A stretch of DNA of 64,000 nt from Acidobacteriota bacterium (GTDB lineage Bacteria; Acidobacteriota; Blastocatellia; Pyrinomonadales; Pyrinomonadaceae): contig JAHBSG010000005.1 of the NCBI GenBank assembly GCA_019639235.1, positions 124,001 to 188,000 on the forward strand. Direction: 5' to 3'. A program made the position numbers and the translations under genes. Positions 42,089 through 51,140 of the stretch are shown here, one piece after another. Within the stretch, counting starts at the first letter, position 1. The number at the start of each line of letters is the position of its first letter. A model generated the notes under the pieces. The model ran no database searches. It worked only from the letters and a program-made list of their open reading frames with translations, and was not told where the DNA came from.

Positions 42089-43063
42089 CTATTCGGGCCG
42101 CTTGAGTATGAAGGTCGCGGTATCTCCGCGGCCTTCTGCATTCAGCCTGGCCGCTTCGCGTTCCCACTCGGCCATCTGAGCTTCCGTGAAGATATCCGGT
42201 GGATGGATCACGCCCGGTGCTCCTTCCGGTATGAGCTGAATATCCTGCCGATACATCTCGCTGCCCCAGAACTGAAACGCCGTCGATTCATATCGGACGG
42301 AAGCGACAGAGAATCCGCCGTCGTTCGCAAGGTCAACGAAAGCCCGTTCAGTAAAGAGATACAAATGCCGCGGTGCATCGAGCTGGACCCAGTCCGTTCC
42401 GTATTTCTCCCAAGCGAAGTTGATCACCGGCATCGCAATCAGAAGGTGGCCGCCCGGCCGGAGCAGCCGAAACGCATCACGCAATGCCGCCTTCGGATCG
42501 GGCAAATGCTCGAACGAATGGCTCATTATGATCAGATCGAATGCGGGTTCGAGTTCGCTGAGCGGCCGCTTCATAATGCGGACCCCGGTGGGTAGCTCGA
42601 TGTCTCCTTCGATGAATGCATCGGCACCGGTCAAGTCGCGAAAGCCGAAATAATGCAGCGTTTGAAGCAGTTGCCCCTTGCCGCAGCCGAAATCAAGTAT
42701 CCGCGAATCAAAGGTGAGTTTGAGTTCAGGATCGAGCAAGGCCGCCGGGAAGTTCCCGGCAAAACCGGGCCGCATCCGGGACAAAAGCTTGCCGGCAAAC
42801 CCGCGTCCTTCGACAAAATATTGTCCGATGGCCCGCGCAGCAAAGCGATGGATCGCCGACCGGCCGACCGGCGTTTCAGAGTTAAACGACAGGTAATTAT
42901 CGGGATAGTAAATCGCGAGCTCTGGTATTTCCTTGATCTGAAGTATTCCGCATTTCGCGCATTCGCAGTAAACGAATTCGTCGCGAGTGCCAAACATCAT
43001 CTCGCGAGCGGTGTGCTCGGTGTTTTCCGATGCGTTGCCGCAAACCCGGCATTCGAAGCTCAT
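42089..43063 (-). CDS. SAM-dependent methyltransferase with N-terminal zinc finger
   Basis: A 324-residue protein. Residues 1-45 carry two CxxC motifs (CRVC, CAKC) forming a putative zinc finger. The class I methyltransferase core is at about 105-235: SAM motif LDFGCGKGQLL, acidic loop ADAFIEGD, and HSFEHLPDP with RLLRPGGHLLI. It resembles the methyltransferases found in polysaccharide and sugar-modification loci (Methyltransf_23 with a zinc-ribbon head). The acceptor is unknown. It is the last gene of a four-gene minus-strand run starting with the transporter at 45.8 kb; the gap to the rhomboid gene is 15 nt. Confidence 0.88.
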   Translation of the reverse strand: MSFECRVCGNASENTEHTAREMMFGTRDEFVYCECAKCGILQIKEIPELAIYYPDNYLSFNSETPVGRSAIHRFAARAIGQYFVEGRGFAGKLLSRMRPGFAGNFPAALLDPELKLTFDSRILDFGCGKGQLLQTLHYFGFRDLTGADAFIEGDIELPTGVRIMKRPLSELEPAFDLIIMSHSFEHLPDPKAALRDAFRLLRPGGHLLIAMPVINFAWEKYGTDWVQLDAPRHLYLFTERAFVDLANDGGFSVASVRYESTAFQFWGSEMYRQDIQLIPEGAPGVIHPPDIFTEAQMAEWEREAARLNAEGRGDTATFILKRPE

Positions 43064-43078
43064 AACGATTGCGGCCGC

Positions 43079-43786
43079 TCAGACCCTGCGGCCGATGGTG
43101 AAGACCTTAACGAGAGCGAGCCCGGCGATGAAGCCGCCTATATGTGCCGCGTAGGCGACGCCGCCCGTTCCCGCCGGCGTCAATGCTCCGAGAACGATCT
43201 GATAGACGATCCAGATTCCGAGAGCGACAAAGGCCGGCACCGTCGTGAGGAAGTTGAAGATAACGGCACGAACCTGCCGTTGCGGAAAAAGGAGTATGTA
43301 GCCGCCGAGCACGCCGGAGATCGCCCCCGAAGCGCCGAGCATCGGAATCACCGACGAGGTGTCCATCGCGACCTGGGCAAGAGCCGCAGCGATGCCGCAA
43401 ACGATATAAAAAGCGGCAAACCGGATGTGGCCCATCAGGTTCTCGAGATTATCGCCAAAGACGAAAAGGAACAGCATGTTTCCGACGATGTGTCCGATGC
43501 TGCCGTGCATGAACATCGAGCTGATGAAGTTGAAATAGACCGACAGCGGCGTCGAATAATGCCGTATCTCCGCCGAGTTTCCCATCGAATCGCGAACGAC
43601 CTGAACTCCGCTGAGGTCAACGCCGGTCGTCACTTCCTGCGGAACGAGCGACCACGCATAGGTGAACGACTCACTTGTACCTAGCTGTTGGAGCAGCACA
43701 AAGACAAGCACGTTCACTCCGATAAACAAATAGTTCACGAACGGAACTATCTTTATATCGCTGTTGTCATCGCCGATCGGGAACAT
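43079..43786 (-). CDS. Rhomboid family intramembrane serine protease
   Basis: A 235-residue, six-to-seven-helix rhomboid. It has the nucleophile motif GASGAISG (about residues 150-157), the second-helix motif SMFMHGSIGHIVGNMLFL with the oxyanion His/Asn, and the catalytic His in AAHIGGF (about 218). It cleaves transmembrane substrates within the membrane; substrates are unknown. The ATG at 43786 is preferred to the longer frame (43852) because the family N-terminus begins there and the upstream Uma2 gene stops 4 nt before it. Confidence 0.92.
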   Translation of the reverse strand: MFPIGDDNSDIKIVPFVNYLFIGVNVLVFVLLQQLGTSESFTYAWSLVPQEVTTGVDLSGVQVVRDSMGNSAEIRHYSTPLSVYFNFISSMFMHGSIGHIVGNMLFLFVFGDNLENLMGHIRFAAFYIVCGIAAALAQVAMDTSSVIPMLGASGAISGVLGGYILLFPQRQVRAVIFNFLTTVPAFVALGIWIVYQIVLGALTPAGTGGVAYAAHIGGFIAGLALVKVFTIGRRV

Positions 43787-43790
43787 ACTG

Positions 43791-44390
43791 TTACTCTTGG
43801 GCGGTCTGGGGAATGATGGCGTCAACCTCAAGTGAAAGTTCCGGCAAGACATTCGATGTTGCCTGCCCGCCCGATTTGAAGATCTTCACCTGTTGATAGA
43901 TCCCAAGGCTCGGATCTTGATGGATCTCGATCACGTTATCCCGCAGATTTACGATCCAGACCTCGGCGATCCCCGCATCGGCATAAAGCGGAAGTTTCAC
44001 ATCGCGGTCATTCTTTAAGCTCACATCGGAAACCTCGACGACCAGGATCGTTTCTTCAGGCCGCGGGTGCCGGTTGCCGTCGTATTTCGTCAGATCAGCT
44101 AAAACGACATCCGGTTCGGGCTCGTCAAAATCCGAAATGCGCAACGGGTTTTGAATACGAACAAGCACCATTTCCGGAAGCGATCTGATGAGTATTCGAG
44201 CTAACCTATCAACCGCCATCGCATGTTTGTCACCAATCGTCATCTTCGGCACCATTTGTCCGTCAATAATTTCCGATCTTTCATAGTCGTCGATCATTCC
44301 CATTTCGATCATTTTGTAATAATCGTCAACGGAAAATCGCAGCCTACGCGGCTGTGGGTATGGCTGGGTCACCAGATCGCTTCGCATCAT
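43791..44390 (-). CDS. Uma2-family (DUF820) PD-(D/E)xK nuclease-like protein
   Basis: A 199-residue Uma2 protein. The restriction-endonuclease-like core is visible: an N-terminal helix with Glu in ERSEIIDGQMV, then EPDVVLAD, VVEVSD and a Lys a little later (SLKNDRDVK), i.e. a PD-(D/E)xK arrangement, followed by YADAGIAEVWIVN. The family is greatly expanded in cyanobacteria and some soil bacteria and may relate to transposons, but no role is established. Here it lies between a transporter and a rhomboid gene on the same strand, with 4- and 12-nt gaps. Confidence 0.88.
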   Translation of the reverse strand: MMRSDLVTQPYPQPRRLRFSVDDYYKMIEMGMIDDYERSEIIDGQMVPKMTIGDKHAMAVDRLARILIRSLPEMVLVRIQNPLRISDFDEPEPDVVLADLTKYDGNRHPRPEETILVVEVSDVSLKNDRDVKLPLYADAGIAEVWIVNLRDNVIEIHQDPSLGIYQQVKIFKSGGQATSNVLPELSLEVDAIIPQTAQE

Positions 44391-44402
44391 AACGAGAACA
44401 TC

Positions 44403-45827
44403 TTACATCGAATCCGACGCGGCACCAACATTCTTTTGACCACCGAGCAGCTCATAGCCCTCGCTCCGAGCCACGAACGTCGCAGCCGTGATGTCGCCGA
44501 CGACATTCAGCGTAGTTCGACACATATCAAGAATTCTGTCTACGCCGAGAATGATCGCGATCAGCGCCGGATCGATGCCGATCATGAAGAGAATGCCGAT
44601 GATGAAGGGAATCGAGCCGCTTGGAACACCTGCGGTTCCGATGCCGCCTAGTATTGCCAAATACACCACCATCAACTGCACAGAAACATCGAGGCTGACG
44701 CCCGCAAGTTGTGCCAGAAACAGCACCGTAACGCCTTCGTAGAGTGCCGTTCCGTTCTGGTTTGCCGTCGCCCCGACCGTAAGGACAAAGCTATTGATCT
44801 CCTTCGGCACCCCGAGGTTCTCGTGCGTAACGCGAAGTGCCGTCGGGAGCGTTGCGTTCGACGATGAGGTCGAAAATGCCGTGAGGATGACCGTACGGAC
44901 TCGGTGAAAGAATTCGAGTGGGTTCATTCGCGAAAGAAAATAGATCGAAAGCGAATACGTGCCAAAGAAATGCAGCGAAAGGCCGAGAAGCACCGTAACA
45001 ACGAACCAGCCGAGCGACTGGAGCAGTTCGAGCCCGAACTGAGCGATGTTGTTGAACAGCAGGCACGCCACAGCGTACGGAGCGAACTTCATTACGATGT
45101 CGATGATCTTTGCCGTGATAGCGAAAAGCGACTCGCAGACGTTCACAAAAGGCGCTGAGACCGCCGAGGGTAGCAGCGTTATCGCAATGCCGATGATCAG
45201 GGCAAAGAACATTATGTGGAGCATGTTCGGCGATGCGCTCGAGATCGAATTGAATACATTGCTTGGCACTATCGTCTTTACGACCTGCATCAAAGCGGTC
45301 TCGGCCTTCGCAGCCTCTGCGGCCTTCCGCTGGGCTTCGGTCGCGGCCGAGGCCCCGCTGCTGAATTCTTCTTTCAGAGCAGCCGCAGTTTCGGGACTGA
45401 TCCGTTCGCCCGGCTTGATGGTGTTCGCAAGGGTTAGCCCGATAATTACCGAGATCGCCGAGATGATCAGCGTGTAGGCAAAAGACTTTGCTCCTATGCG
45501 GCCAAGCTTACGGATATCGCCGATCCCCGCAACGCCGACGACCAGCGAGGAAAAGACAAGCGGCACAACGATCATCAGAAGCAGGTTGAGAAAAAGCTGG
45601 CCGACCGGCCGGGTGATATTCTCGACGGTCCAGACGACCCGCGGGTCGCTCCCACCCCAGATCCAATTTGCGAGCAAACCGGCGGTCACGCCAACTAATA
45701 GTCCGATCAATATCTTGGTATGTAGCGGAATACCTTTCGGTTTGTCGGGAGTGTCATCATCGAGGTCGGTCATTAGCTCCTGCTCGTAATCGTCCGCCGG
45801 GATTCGCTTTTCTTCGTTGTCGCTCAT
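44403..45827 (-). CDS. Dicarboxylate/amino acid:cation symporter, NQNGT variant
   Basis: A 474-residue DAACS (GltP/DctA type) transporter. Present are the re-entrant loop STSSSNATLPTAL (HP1) and the eighth-helix motif DMCRTTLNVVGD with the Asp/Arg/Asn/Asp positions that bind acidic substrates and sodium. The seventh-helix NMDGT motif reads NQNGT, losing an aspartate that coordinates a sodium ion in GltPh. A cytoplasmic N-terminal tail of about 35 acidic residues precedes the first helix, and a long Ala/Glu-rich loop lies at about 150-185. It heads a minus-strand run with Uma2, rhomboid and methyltransferase. It is divergent from a paralogue. Confidence 0.9.
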   Translation of the reverse strand: MSDNEEKRIPADDYEQELMTDLDDDTPDKPKGIPLHTKILIGLLVGVTAGLLANWIWGGSDPRVVWTVENITRPVGQLFLNLLLMIVVPLVFSSLVVGVAGIGDIRKLGRIGAKSFAYTLIISAISVIIGLTLANTIKPGERISPETAAALKEEFSSGASAATEAQRKAAEAAKAETALMQVVKTIVPSNVFNSISSASPNMLHIMFFALIIGIAITLLPSAVSAPFVNVCESLFAITAKIIDIVMKFAPYAVACLLFNNIAQFGLELLQSLGWFVVTVLLGLSLHFFGTYSLSIYFLSRMNPLEFFHRVRTVILTAFSTSSSNATLPTALRVTHENLGVPKEINSFVLTVGATANQNGTALYEGVTVLFLAQLAGVSLDVSVQLMVVYLAILGGIGTAGVPSGSIPFIIGILFMIGIDPALIAIILGVDRILDMCRTTLNVVGDITAATFVARSEGYELLGGQKNVGAASDSM

Positions 45828-46054
45828 TTATTCCTCCGGTCGCAAAAATTCGGTCGAGGCATTCGGATTATTACGGAAACCTTCCGTCACCACAAGCCGA
45901 GTTCGCCCATTCACCTTCTTTCGGAAAGATAATTGTTCGGGCAGTTGGCTTTCATCGCGTAGGTTGACGGTCCTTTTGCTCCCAGCTTCGGACTGCCGAA
46001 GAACCGAATGGATGTTGTTTGATTTGGCAGGCAAAAAAGGCGAAACTTCCCTAC

Positions 46055-47362
46055 ATGAAAAAACTTGCGTTGCATTGGCGGATACTGCTCGGTATGGCTG
46101 CGGGCGTGGCTTTCGCGGCCATGCTGATCCAATTTGATTGGGGAAAAGGTTTCATTGTCGATTGGATCAAGCCGTTCGGCACGATATTTATCAACGCCTT
46201 GAAGTTGATCGCGATCCCGCTAATCCTCGGTTCGCTGATCTCGGGTATTGCCGACCTTAACAACATTACGCAGCTTTCAAAGATGGGCCTCCGGACCATT
46301 GCGATCTATATCGGCACAACGGTGATCGCCGTAAGCCTTGGGCTCGCGATCGTAAACATCATCAAGCCGGGAACTGCGGTTAGCGAGGAGACTCGAACGC
46401 AGCTACTAGCGAGCTACGAGAAAGATGCCGGTGCCCGCATAACTGCCGCCGAGAAGCAGAAAGCGACCGGCCCGCTCAAGCCGCTTGAAGATCTTGTACC
46501 CGAGAACATAATCGCCGCGGCAAGCTCGAACGGCAACATGCTGCAGGTCATCATTTTCGCATTGTTTTTCGGCATCGGACTGATACTGATACCTCCGGAC
46601 AAGGCCGCACCGGTCAAGGGCTTCTTCAATGGGCTCAACGAGGTCGTGCTGAAGATGATCGACCTGATAATGCTGGCGGCACCGTTCGGCGTTTTCGCCC
46701 TGCTTGCCGCGATCATCGCCGAGGCGCCGGGGCCGGACCTTTTTGTTGCCCTGCTGTGGTATGCAATGTCAGTGGTGCTCGGGCTTGCAGTGCTCTATTT
46801 CTTCTATATTTTCCTCGTTTGGACATTTACAAAAAAATCTCCTTCCTTCTTTCTCAAGGGCATTGCCCCGGCACAGCTTCTGGCGTTTTCGACCAGTTCG
46901 AGTGCGGCGACGCTTCCGGTAACGATGGAGCGCGTTACTGAGCACCTCGGCGTTGATGATGACGTCGCAAGCTTTGTGCTCCCGATCGGGGCCACAGTGA
47001 ACATGGATGGCACGAGCCTTTATCAAGCCGTCGCCGCCGTCTTTATCGCTCAGACCTTCGGGATGGAGCTGAGCTTTGGCACACAGCTCGGGATCATCGT
47101 AACTGCAACGCTCGCCTCTATCGGAAGTGCGGCTGTGCCCGGAGCAGGCATGGTGATGCTTGTCATCGTTCTCGCACAAGCCGGAATTCCCGAGGTCGGA
47201 CTCGCACTGATATTCGCGATCGACCGGCCGCTCGATATGTGCCGAACGACGATAAACGTCACCGGCGACGCCACCGTCTCAATGATCATCGCCAAGTCGC
47301 TCGGCCGGCTCGGCGAACCGAAAGAGCAAAACTGGGACGATCGATTAGAAGAAGTGATCTAA
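46055..47362 (+). CDS. Dicarboxylate/amino acid:cation symporter
   Basis: A 435-residue DAACS transporter with the canonical motifs STSSSAATLPVTM (HP1), NMDGTSLYQ (helix 7) and DMCRTTINVTGD (helix 8). It should carry an acidic substrate such as glutamate, aspartate or a C4-dicarboxylate with Na+ or H+. The ATG at 46055 begins a typical N-terminus (MKKLALHWRILLGMAAG). The frame extends upstream to a TTG at 46019, which I did not use. The divergent paralogue at 44.4 kb differs in the NMDGT motif. The CHRD gene starts 5 nt after its stop. Confidence 0.92.
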   Translation: MKKLALHWRILLGMAAGVAFAAMLIQFDWGKGFIVDWIKPFGTIFINALKLIAIPLILGSLISGIADLNNITQLSKMGLRTIAIYIGTTVIAVSLGLAIVNIIKPGTAVSEETRTQLLASYEKDAGARITAAEKQKATGPLKPLEDLVPENIIAAASSNGNMLQVIIFALFFGIGLILIPPDKAAPVKGFFNGLNEVVLKMIDLIMLAAPFGVFALLAAIIAEAPGPDLFVALLWYAMSVVLGLAVLYFFYIFLVWTFTKKSPSFFLKGIAPAQLLAFSTSSSAATLPVTMERVTEHLGVDDDVASFVLPIGATVNMDGTSLYQAVAAVFIAQTFGMELSFGTQLGIIVTATLASIGSAAVPGAGMVMLVIVLAQAGIPEVGLALIFAIDRPLDMCRTTINVTGDATVSMIIAKSLGRLGEPKEQNWDDRLEEVI

Positions 47363-47367
47363 GTTTT

Positions 47368-48654
47368 ATGTTTATCCTAGCAGTAACCCGGCTTGGTGTT
47401 TGGGCCGCACTGGTTTTGGCTCTTTTGGCGATCTCGGCTGAGCCGGTTCGGGCTCAACAGAAATTCGTGGCTTCACTTTCCGGCTCGCAGGTCGTGCCGG
47501 CCGGTGCATCCTCCGGCATAGGGTTTTGTTCGGCGGTGCTTGACACGCAAGGAAGCGGCTTTAGCCTCGATTGCACCTATTCGGGTGTGGCGGCGGGCAG
47601 CTCGTTCACACTGCATCGCGACACGCCTGTAGGTCAAACATCTGCACCGATATTCACATTACCACTTGCCTCTATGAGCGGCAGCTTCGGGCTTACTCTT
47701 GGGAGCACCGGAGACGTTGCCGGTGAGTTCCGTTCGAACCGCTGGTATGCACAGATATCGTCGGCGGGGTTTCCCGCGGGCGAGATCCGAGGCCAATTTA
47801 AACTCGCGAACGGCACTTACAACGACTACGACGGCGACGGCCGGACCGACCTGCAGGTCTATCGCAACTCGGTCAACACCTTCTTCGCTCTTCGGAGCAC
47901 CGACGGCGGTTATATCGAGCAGCGGCTGGGCGAACCGGGCGACTCGGTCTCGCTGACGGTCGATTGGGACGGCGACGCCCGCTCCGATTTCTCGACCGCC
48001 CGCTACGCCCTGGAGGTCTTTTGGAGGATCTTGCCAAGTTCAACGAATGCGCTCGAAACAACGCAATGGGGCAGTTCCTCGCTCGGCGACTTCTTTGCCG
48101 CAGCGGATTACGATGGCGACGGCCGATTTGATATCGCTGTTTTCCGCGGTGGCGTTTGGTACATCATCGAAAGCTCGACCGGCTCCGTCCGATACGATTA
48201 TTGGGGACAGCCCGGCGATGTTCCCGCCCCGAACGACTTTGACGGTGACGGCAAGGCAGACCTTGCCATCGCCCGAAGCGAAGGCGGACTGCGATATTGG
48301 TGGGTCAGGAACAGCTCCGACGGAACGATCAGTGTTATCCAATGGGGCCTAAGCAACGACGCCTTCTTTACCGGCCGTAGCGATTTTGATGGCGACGGCA
48401 GGGCCGATCTTCTCGTCATCCGCAATCAGAGCGGCCAGCGTTTCTTCTACATCCGCCGAAGCTCGGACAGCTCGCTCAATGTCATCCCGTGGGGCCTTTC
48501 AAGCGATGTGGTAAAGCTCGGCGATTACGACGGCGACGGCCGTACCGACCCGGCCGTCACTCGTGCCATTGACGGCCAGCGTGTTTTCTTTATCCTGCAA
48601 AGCTCAACCGGCAAACCGCGGATAGAGACATTCGGCCTGCAAGGGGATTTTTAG
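47368..48654 (+). CDS. Secreted CHRD and FG-GAP/VCBS-repeat protein
   Basis: A 428-residue exported protein: signal peptide about 1-29 (ending VRAQQ), a CHRD domain about 30-145 (FVASLSGSQVVPAG ... GFPAGEIRGQF), then six FG-GAP-type repeats about every 45-60 residues. Each repeat has a Ca2+-loop sequence like DYDGDGRTD, DWDGDARSD, DFDGDGKAD or DFDGDGRAD, followed by xAVxR. This suggests a beta-propeller-like surface domain. It is probably adhesive or structural; the partner is unknown. The family is very abundant in Blastocatellia-like genomes. It has no Shine-Dalgarno site and sits 5 nt after the symporter stop. Confidence 0.85.
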   Translation: MFILAVTRLGVWAALVLALLAISAEPVRAQQKFVASLSGSQVVPAGASSGIGFCSAVLDTQGSGFSLDCTYSGVAAGSSFTLHRDTPVGQTSAPIFTLPLASMSGSFGLTLGSTGDVAGEFRSNRWYAQISSAGFPAGEIRGQFKLANGTYNDYDGDGRTDLQVYRNSVNTFFALRSTDGGYIEQRLGEPGDSVSLTVDWDGDARSDFSTARYALEVFWRILPSSTNALETTQWGSSSLGDFFAAADYDGDGRFDIAVFRGGVWYIIESSTGSVRYDYWGQPGDVPAPNDFDGDGKADLAIARSEGGLRYWWVRNSSDGTISVIQWGLSNDAFFTGRSDFDGDGRADLLVIRNQSGQRFFYIRRSSDSSLNVIPWGLSSDVVKLGDYDGDGRTDPAVTRAIDGQRVFFILQSSTGKPRIETFGLQGDF

Positions 48655-48656
48655 GT

Positions 48657-50081
48657 ATGTTCGAGTCTATCCATTTCGAATCCGGCGGCCGCAGGACGAC
48701 CAATGCGTCGCGGCCTGATGTTCTTGACCGCTTGCGGGCGATCGTCGGCGAAGAGAATGTCGTCGTCGATCCCGAACGGGTCGAGCCCTATGGCGCGGAC
48801 GCGGTGAAGGAGAAGTTTCCGCCCGAAGCCGTCATCTTTCCCGCAACGACCGCCGAGATGGCTGCCATCCTGAAGCTCGCTAATGAGGTCGTCTTTCCCG
48901 TAACGGCACGCGGCGGCGGCGTCGGCTATACCGGCGGTGCGGTGCCGGTCGAAGGCGGCATCGTCATCGGCACGGACCGGATGAAGCAGATAATTGAGAT
49001 AAACGTCGATGACCTTTACATCACCTGCCAGCCGGGACTCACTACATACGAGGTGCAGCAAGCTGCGGCCGAGGTCGGGCTGATGTTTGCACCCGATCCG
49101 GCCAGCTATAAGGATTCATACATCGGCGGCAATATTGCTGAGAACGCGGGCGGAATGCGGACGCCGAAGTACGGCGTGACCAAGCACCATGTTCTCGGGC
49201 TCGAAGTGGTGACAGCCCAGGGTGACATCATCCGCACCGGCGGGAGGACCGTTAAGAACGTTGTCGGCTTTGACCTTACAGGCCTGATGTGCGGGTCGGA
49301 AGGCATGCTCGGCATCATCACCGAAGCGACGCTAAAGCTCTTGCCGATGCCCGAGGCGACCTCGACCGTTCGTGCAAATTTCACCTCGATGGAAGCCGCT
49401 TGCAAGGTGCTCACCAAATTTACGCCGCACGGCATCCTGCCGATGGCGATGGAGGTCATCGACAAGTTCTGCGTCGCGGCGGTCGAGGAAAATTTCGCCT
49501 TTGGGCTTTCAAAAGAGGCTGAGGCGATACTGCTCGTTGCAGTCGATGGGTCCCGCGAGGAGGTCGAGCGGCAGGCCCGGATCATCGAGCAGATCATCGC
49601 CGAAAATGGCGGCTTCGACGTCATCCGTGCCCGCTCGAAAGAGGAAGAGGACAAGCTCTGGGACGTCCGCCGGGCGATCAGCCCGAGCCTGATGAAATAC
49701 GGCACGCTGAAGATCAACGAGGACGTGGTCGTGCCTCGGTCAAAGGTGCCGGAGCTTGTCGCCCGCATCGAGCAGATCGGTAAAAGGCACAACACCTTCG
49801 TAGCCAACTTTGGCCACGCCGGCGACGGCAACATCCACGTAAATTTTGTCGTTGACCGCGACGACCCCGAACAGATCGCCCGCGCCCGCGAGTGCGTCGC
49901 TGAGACCTTTCAGCTTTCGGTCGAACTCGGCGGGACGATATCCGGCGAGCACGGCATCGGCTACGTAAAATCCCAGTACATGCACTACGCCGTTGACGGG
50001 CCAACGCTCGAGATAATGCAAGCGATCAAAAGGGCCTTCGACCCCAAAGGCATCCTAAACCCCGGAAAGATGTTTGTCTAG
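48657..50081 (+). CDS. glcD: FAD-linked glycolate/D-lactate oxidase subunit GlcD-like
   Basis: A 474-residue FAD-binding oxidoreductase of the GlcD/D-lactate dehydrogenase type, oxidising a 2-hydroxyacid to the 2-oxoacid. FAD_binding_4 (PCMH) domain about 45-225: FPVTARGGGVGYTGGAVPVEGGI, DPASYKDSYIGGNIAENAGGMR. The C-terminal FAD-oxidase_C domain carries NFGHAGDGNIHVNF and GTISGEHGIGYVKS, the metal- and substrate-binding segments. GlcE and GlcF are not nearby. It starts 2 nt after the CHRD gene and its stop overlaps that of lpxA on the opposite strand (shared CTAG). Confidence 0.9.
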   Translation: MFESIHFESGGRRTTNASRPDVLDRLRAIVGEENVVVDPERVEPYGADAVKEKFPPEAVIFPATTAEMAAILKLANEVVFPVTARGGGVGYTGGAVPVEGGIVIGTDRMKQIIEINVDDLYITCQPGLTTYEVQQAAAEVGLMFAPDPASYKDSYIGGNIAENAGGMRTPKYGVTKHHVLGLEVVTAQGDIIRTGGRTVKNVVGFDLTGLMCGSEGMLGIITEATLKLLPMPEATSTVRANFTSMEAACKVLTKFTPHGILPMAMEVIDKFCVAAVEENFAFGLSKEAEAILLVAVDGSREEVERQARIIEQIIAENGGFDVIRARSKEEEDKLWDVRRAISPSLMKYGTLKINEDVVVPRSKVPELVARIEQIGKRHNTFVANFGHAGDGNIHVNFVVDRDDPEQIARARECVAETFQLSVELGGTISGEHGIGYVKSQYMHYAVDGPTLEIMQAIKRAFDPKGILNPGKMFV

Positions 50082-50854
50082 AGCACGACCCCGCGTTTTG
50101 ATGATTCGATGAATTCGACCAGGAGGTCCACTTCTTCGCAGCCGCTGATCTCTTCACGGATGCGTTCGAGTGCCTGCGCCGTGTTGAGCTTTGAGGAAAG
50201 CAGCAGCCGATAGGCGTGGTTCAGGTTTTCGATGACCTCTTTTGCGTAGCCGCGGCGACGCATGCCGACGCGATTCAGGCCGTAGCATCTTGCGTGGTTG
50301 CCCTGGATTATTGCAAAGGGCGGGGCGTCCTTGACCACCACTGAATACCCTCCGACAAATGCCTCGCGGCCGACGCGGCAAAATTGATGCACGCCGGAAT
50401 ATGCTCCTACGTTCGCCCTGTCCGCTATCTCAACGTGCCCGGCGAGCGTCGCCGCGTTCGCCATTATCACATCGCTACCGATCTGGCAGTCATGCGCGAC
50501 GTGGGCCTGCGCCATCAGCAGGTTGCGGTCGCCGATCCGCGTTACGCCGCCGCCGCCGGCCGTTCCGCGGTGGATGGTGACAAATTCGCGGATCTGGTTC
50601 TCCTCGCCGATCCCGGTCGCCGTTTCTTCGCCGCCGTATTTCAGGTCCTGCGGGGCGAGCCCAATAGACACAAAAGGGAAGACGTGCGTCCCGCGACCGA
50701 TGGACGTTCGCCCATCGACGGCCACGTGCGAATCAAGCCGGACGCCTTCACCGAGGGTCACCTCCGCACCTACCGTGCAAAAGGGCCCGATATAGCAATC
50801 TGCTTCGAGCCGTGCCTCGGGGGCGACTATCGCCGTTTGATGGATGAATGTCAT
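50078..50854 (-). CDS. lpxA: Acyl-ACP--UDP-N-acetylglucosamine O-acyltransferase LpxA
   Basis: First enzyme of lipid A synthesis, moving a 3-hydroxyacyl chain from ACP to UDP-GlcNAc. The 258-residue product has left-handed beta-helix hexapeptide repeats at about 1-185: IHQTAIVAPEARLEADCYIG, the AHVAHDCQIG segment with the catalytic His (about 122) and GAYSGVHQFCRVG. A helical C-terminal domain follows, with MRRRGYAKEVIENL. It implies a lipopolysaccharide-type outer membrane. Its start overlaps the small membrane-protein gene by ATGA (50851-50854), and it ends the bamA-ompH-fabZ-lpxA run. Confidence 0.95.
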   Translation of the reverse strand: MTFIHQTAIVAPEARLEADCYIGPFCTVGAEVTLGEGVRLDSHVAVDGRTSIGRGTHVFPFVSIGLAPQDLKYGGEETATGIGEENQIREFVTIHRGTAGGGGVTRIGDRNLLMAQAHVAHDCQIGSDVIMANAATLAGHVEIADRANVGAYSGVHQFCRVGREAFVGGYSVVVKDAPPFAIIQGNHARCYGLNRVGMRRRGYAKEVIENLNHAYRLLLSSKLNTAQALERIREEISGCEEVDLLVEFIESSKRGVVL

Positions 50855-51138
50855 AGGTCGGTCGAGTCGCCGGGCCCTGTTGCGTCATTGAGTGCGGCTG
50901 CGGACTTACCTTTCCGGATTATCAGCCACATAAAAAGCACTACCGCCGGAACCGAAAGAAAAAGCCCGACGAGTGCTCCGCCGAGCACAGATGAAACGAT
51001 GCCGAGCACGCCGAGTTTCGTTCGGCCGCGGAAATAGCCGAAGCCGAGCGGAATTAGCCCGAGCACAAAGCCGACCGCGGCGTTGATGGCCGCGAAAAGA
51101 TAAACAGCCTCGATCCCTTCGACCCGTATCGGTTCCAT
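50851..51138 (-). CDS. Small two-helix membrane protein between fabZ and lpxA
   Basis: A 95-residue protein with two strong hydrophobic segments (about 13-34 and 45-72) separated by a basic turn (YFRGRTKLG), and a polar, acidic tail. I do not recognise a family (DUF4190-like in shape only). It starts 2 nt before fabZ's stop region and overlaps lpxA by ATGA, so it is embedded in the lipid A operon where lpxD or another lpx gene would be expected. The coupling on both sides supports a real gene; a role in envelope lipid handling is only a guess. Confidence 0.65.
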   Translation of the reverse strand: MEPIRVEGIEAVYLFAAINAAVGFVLGLIPLGFGYFRGRTKLGVLGIVSSVLGGALVGLFLSVPAVVLFMWLIIRKGKSAAALNDATGPGDSTDL

Positions 51139-51140
51139 GT

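Noticed and set aside
46019..46054. TTG start extending the second symporter by 12 residues
   Set aside because: The family N-terminus begins at the ATG at 46055.
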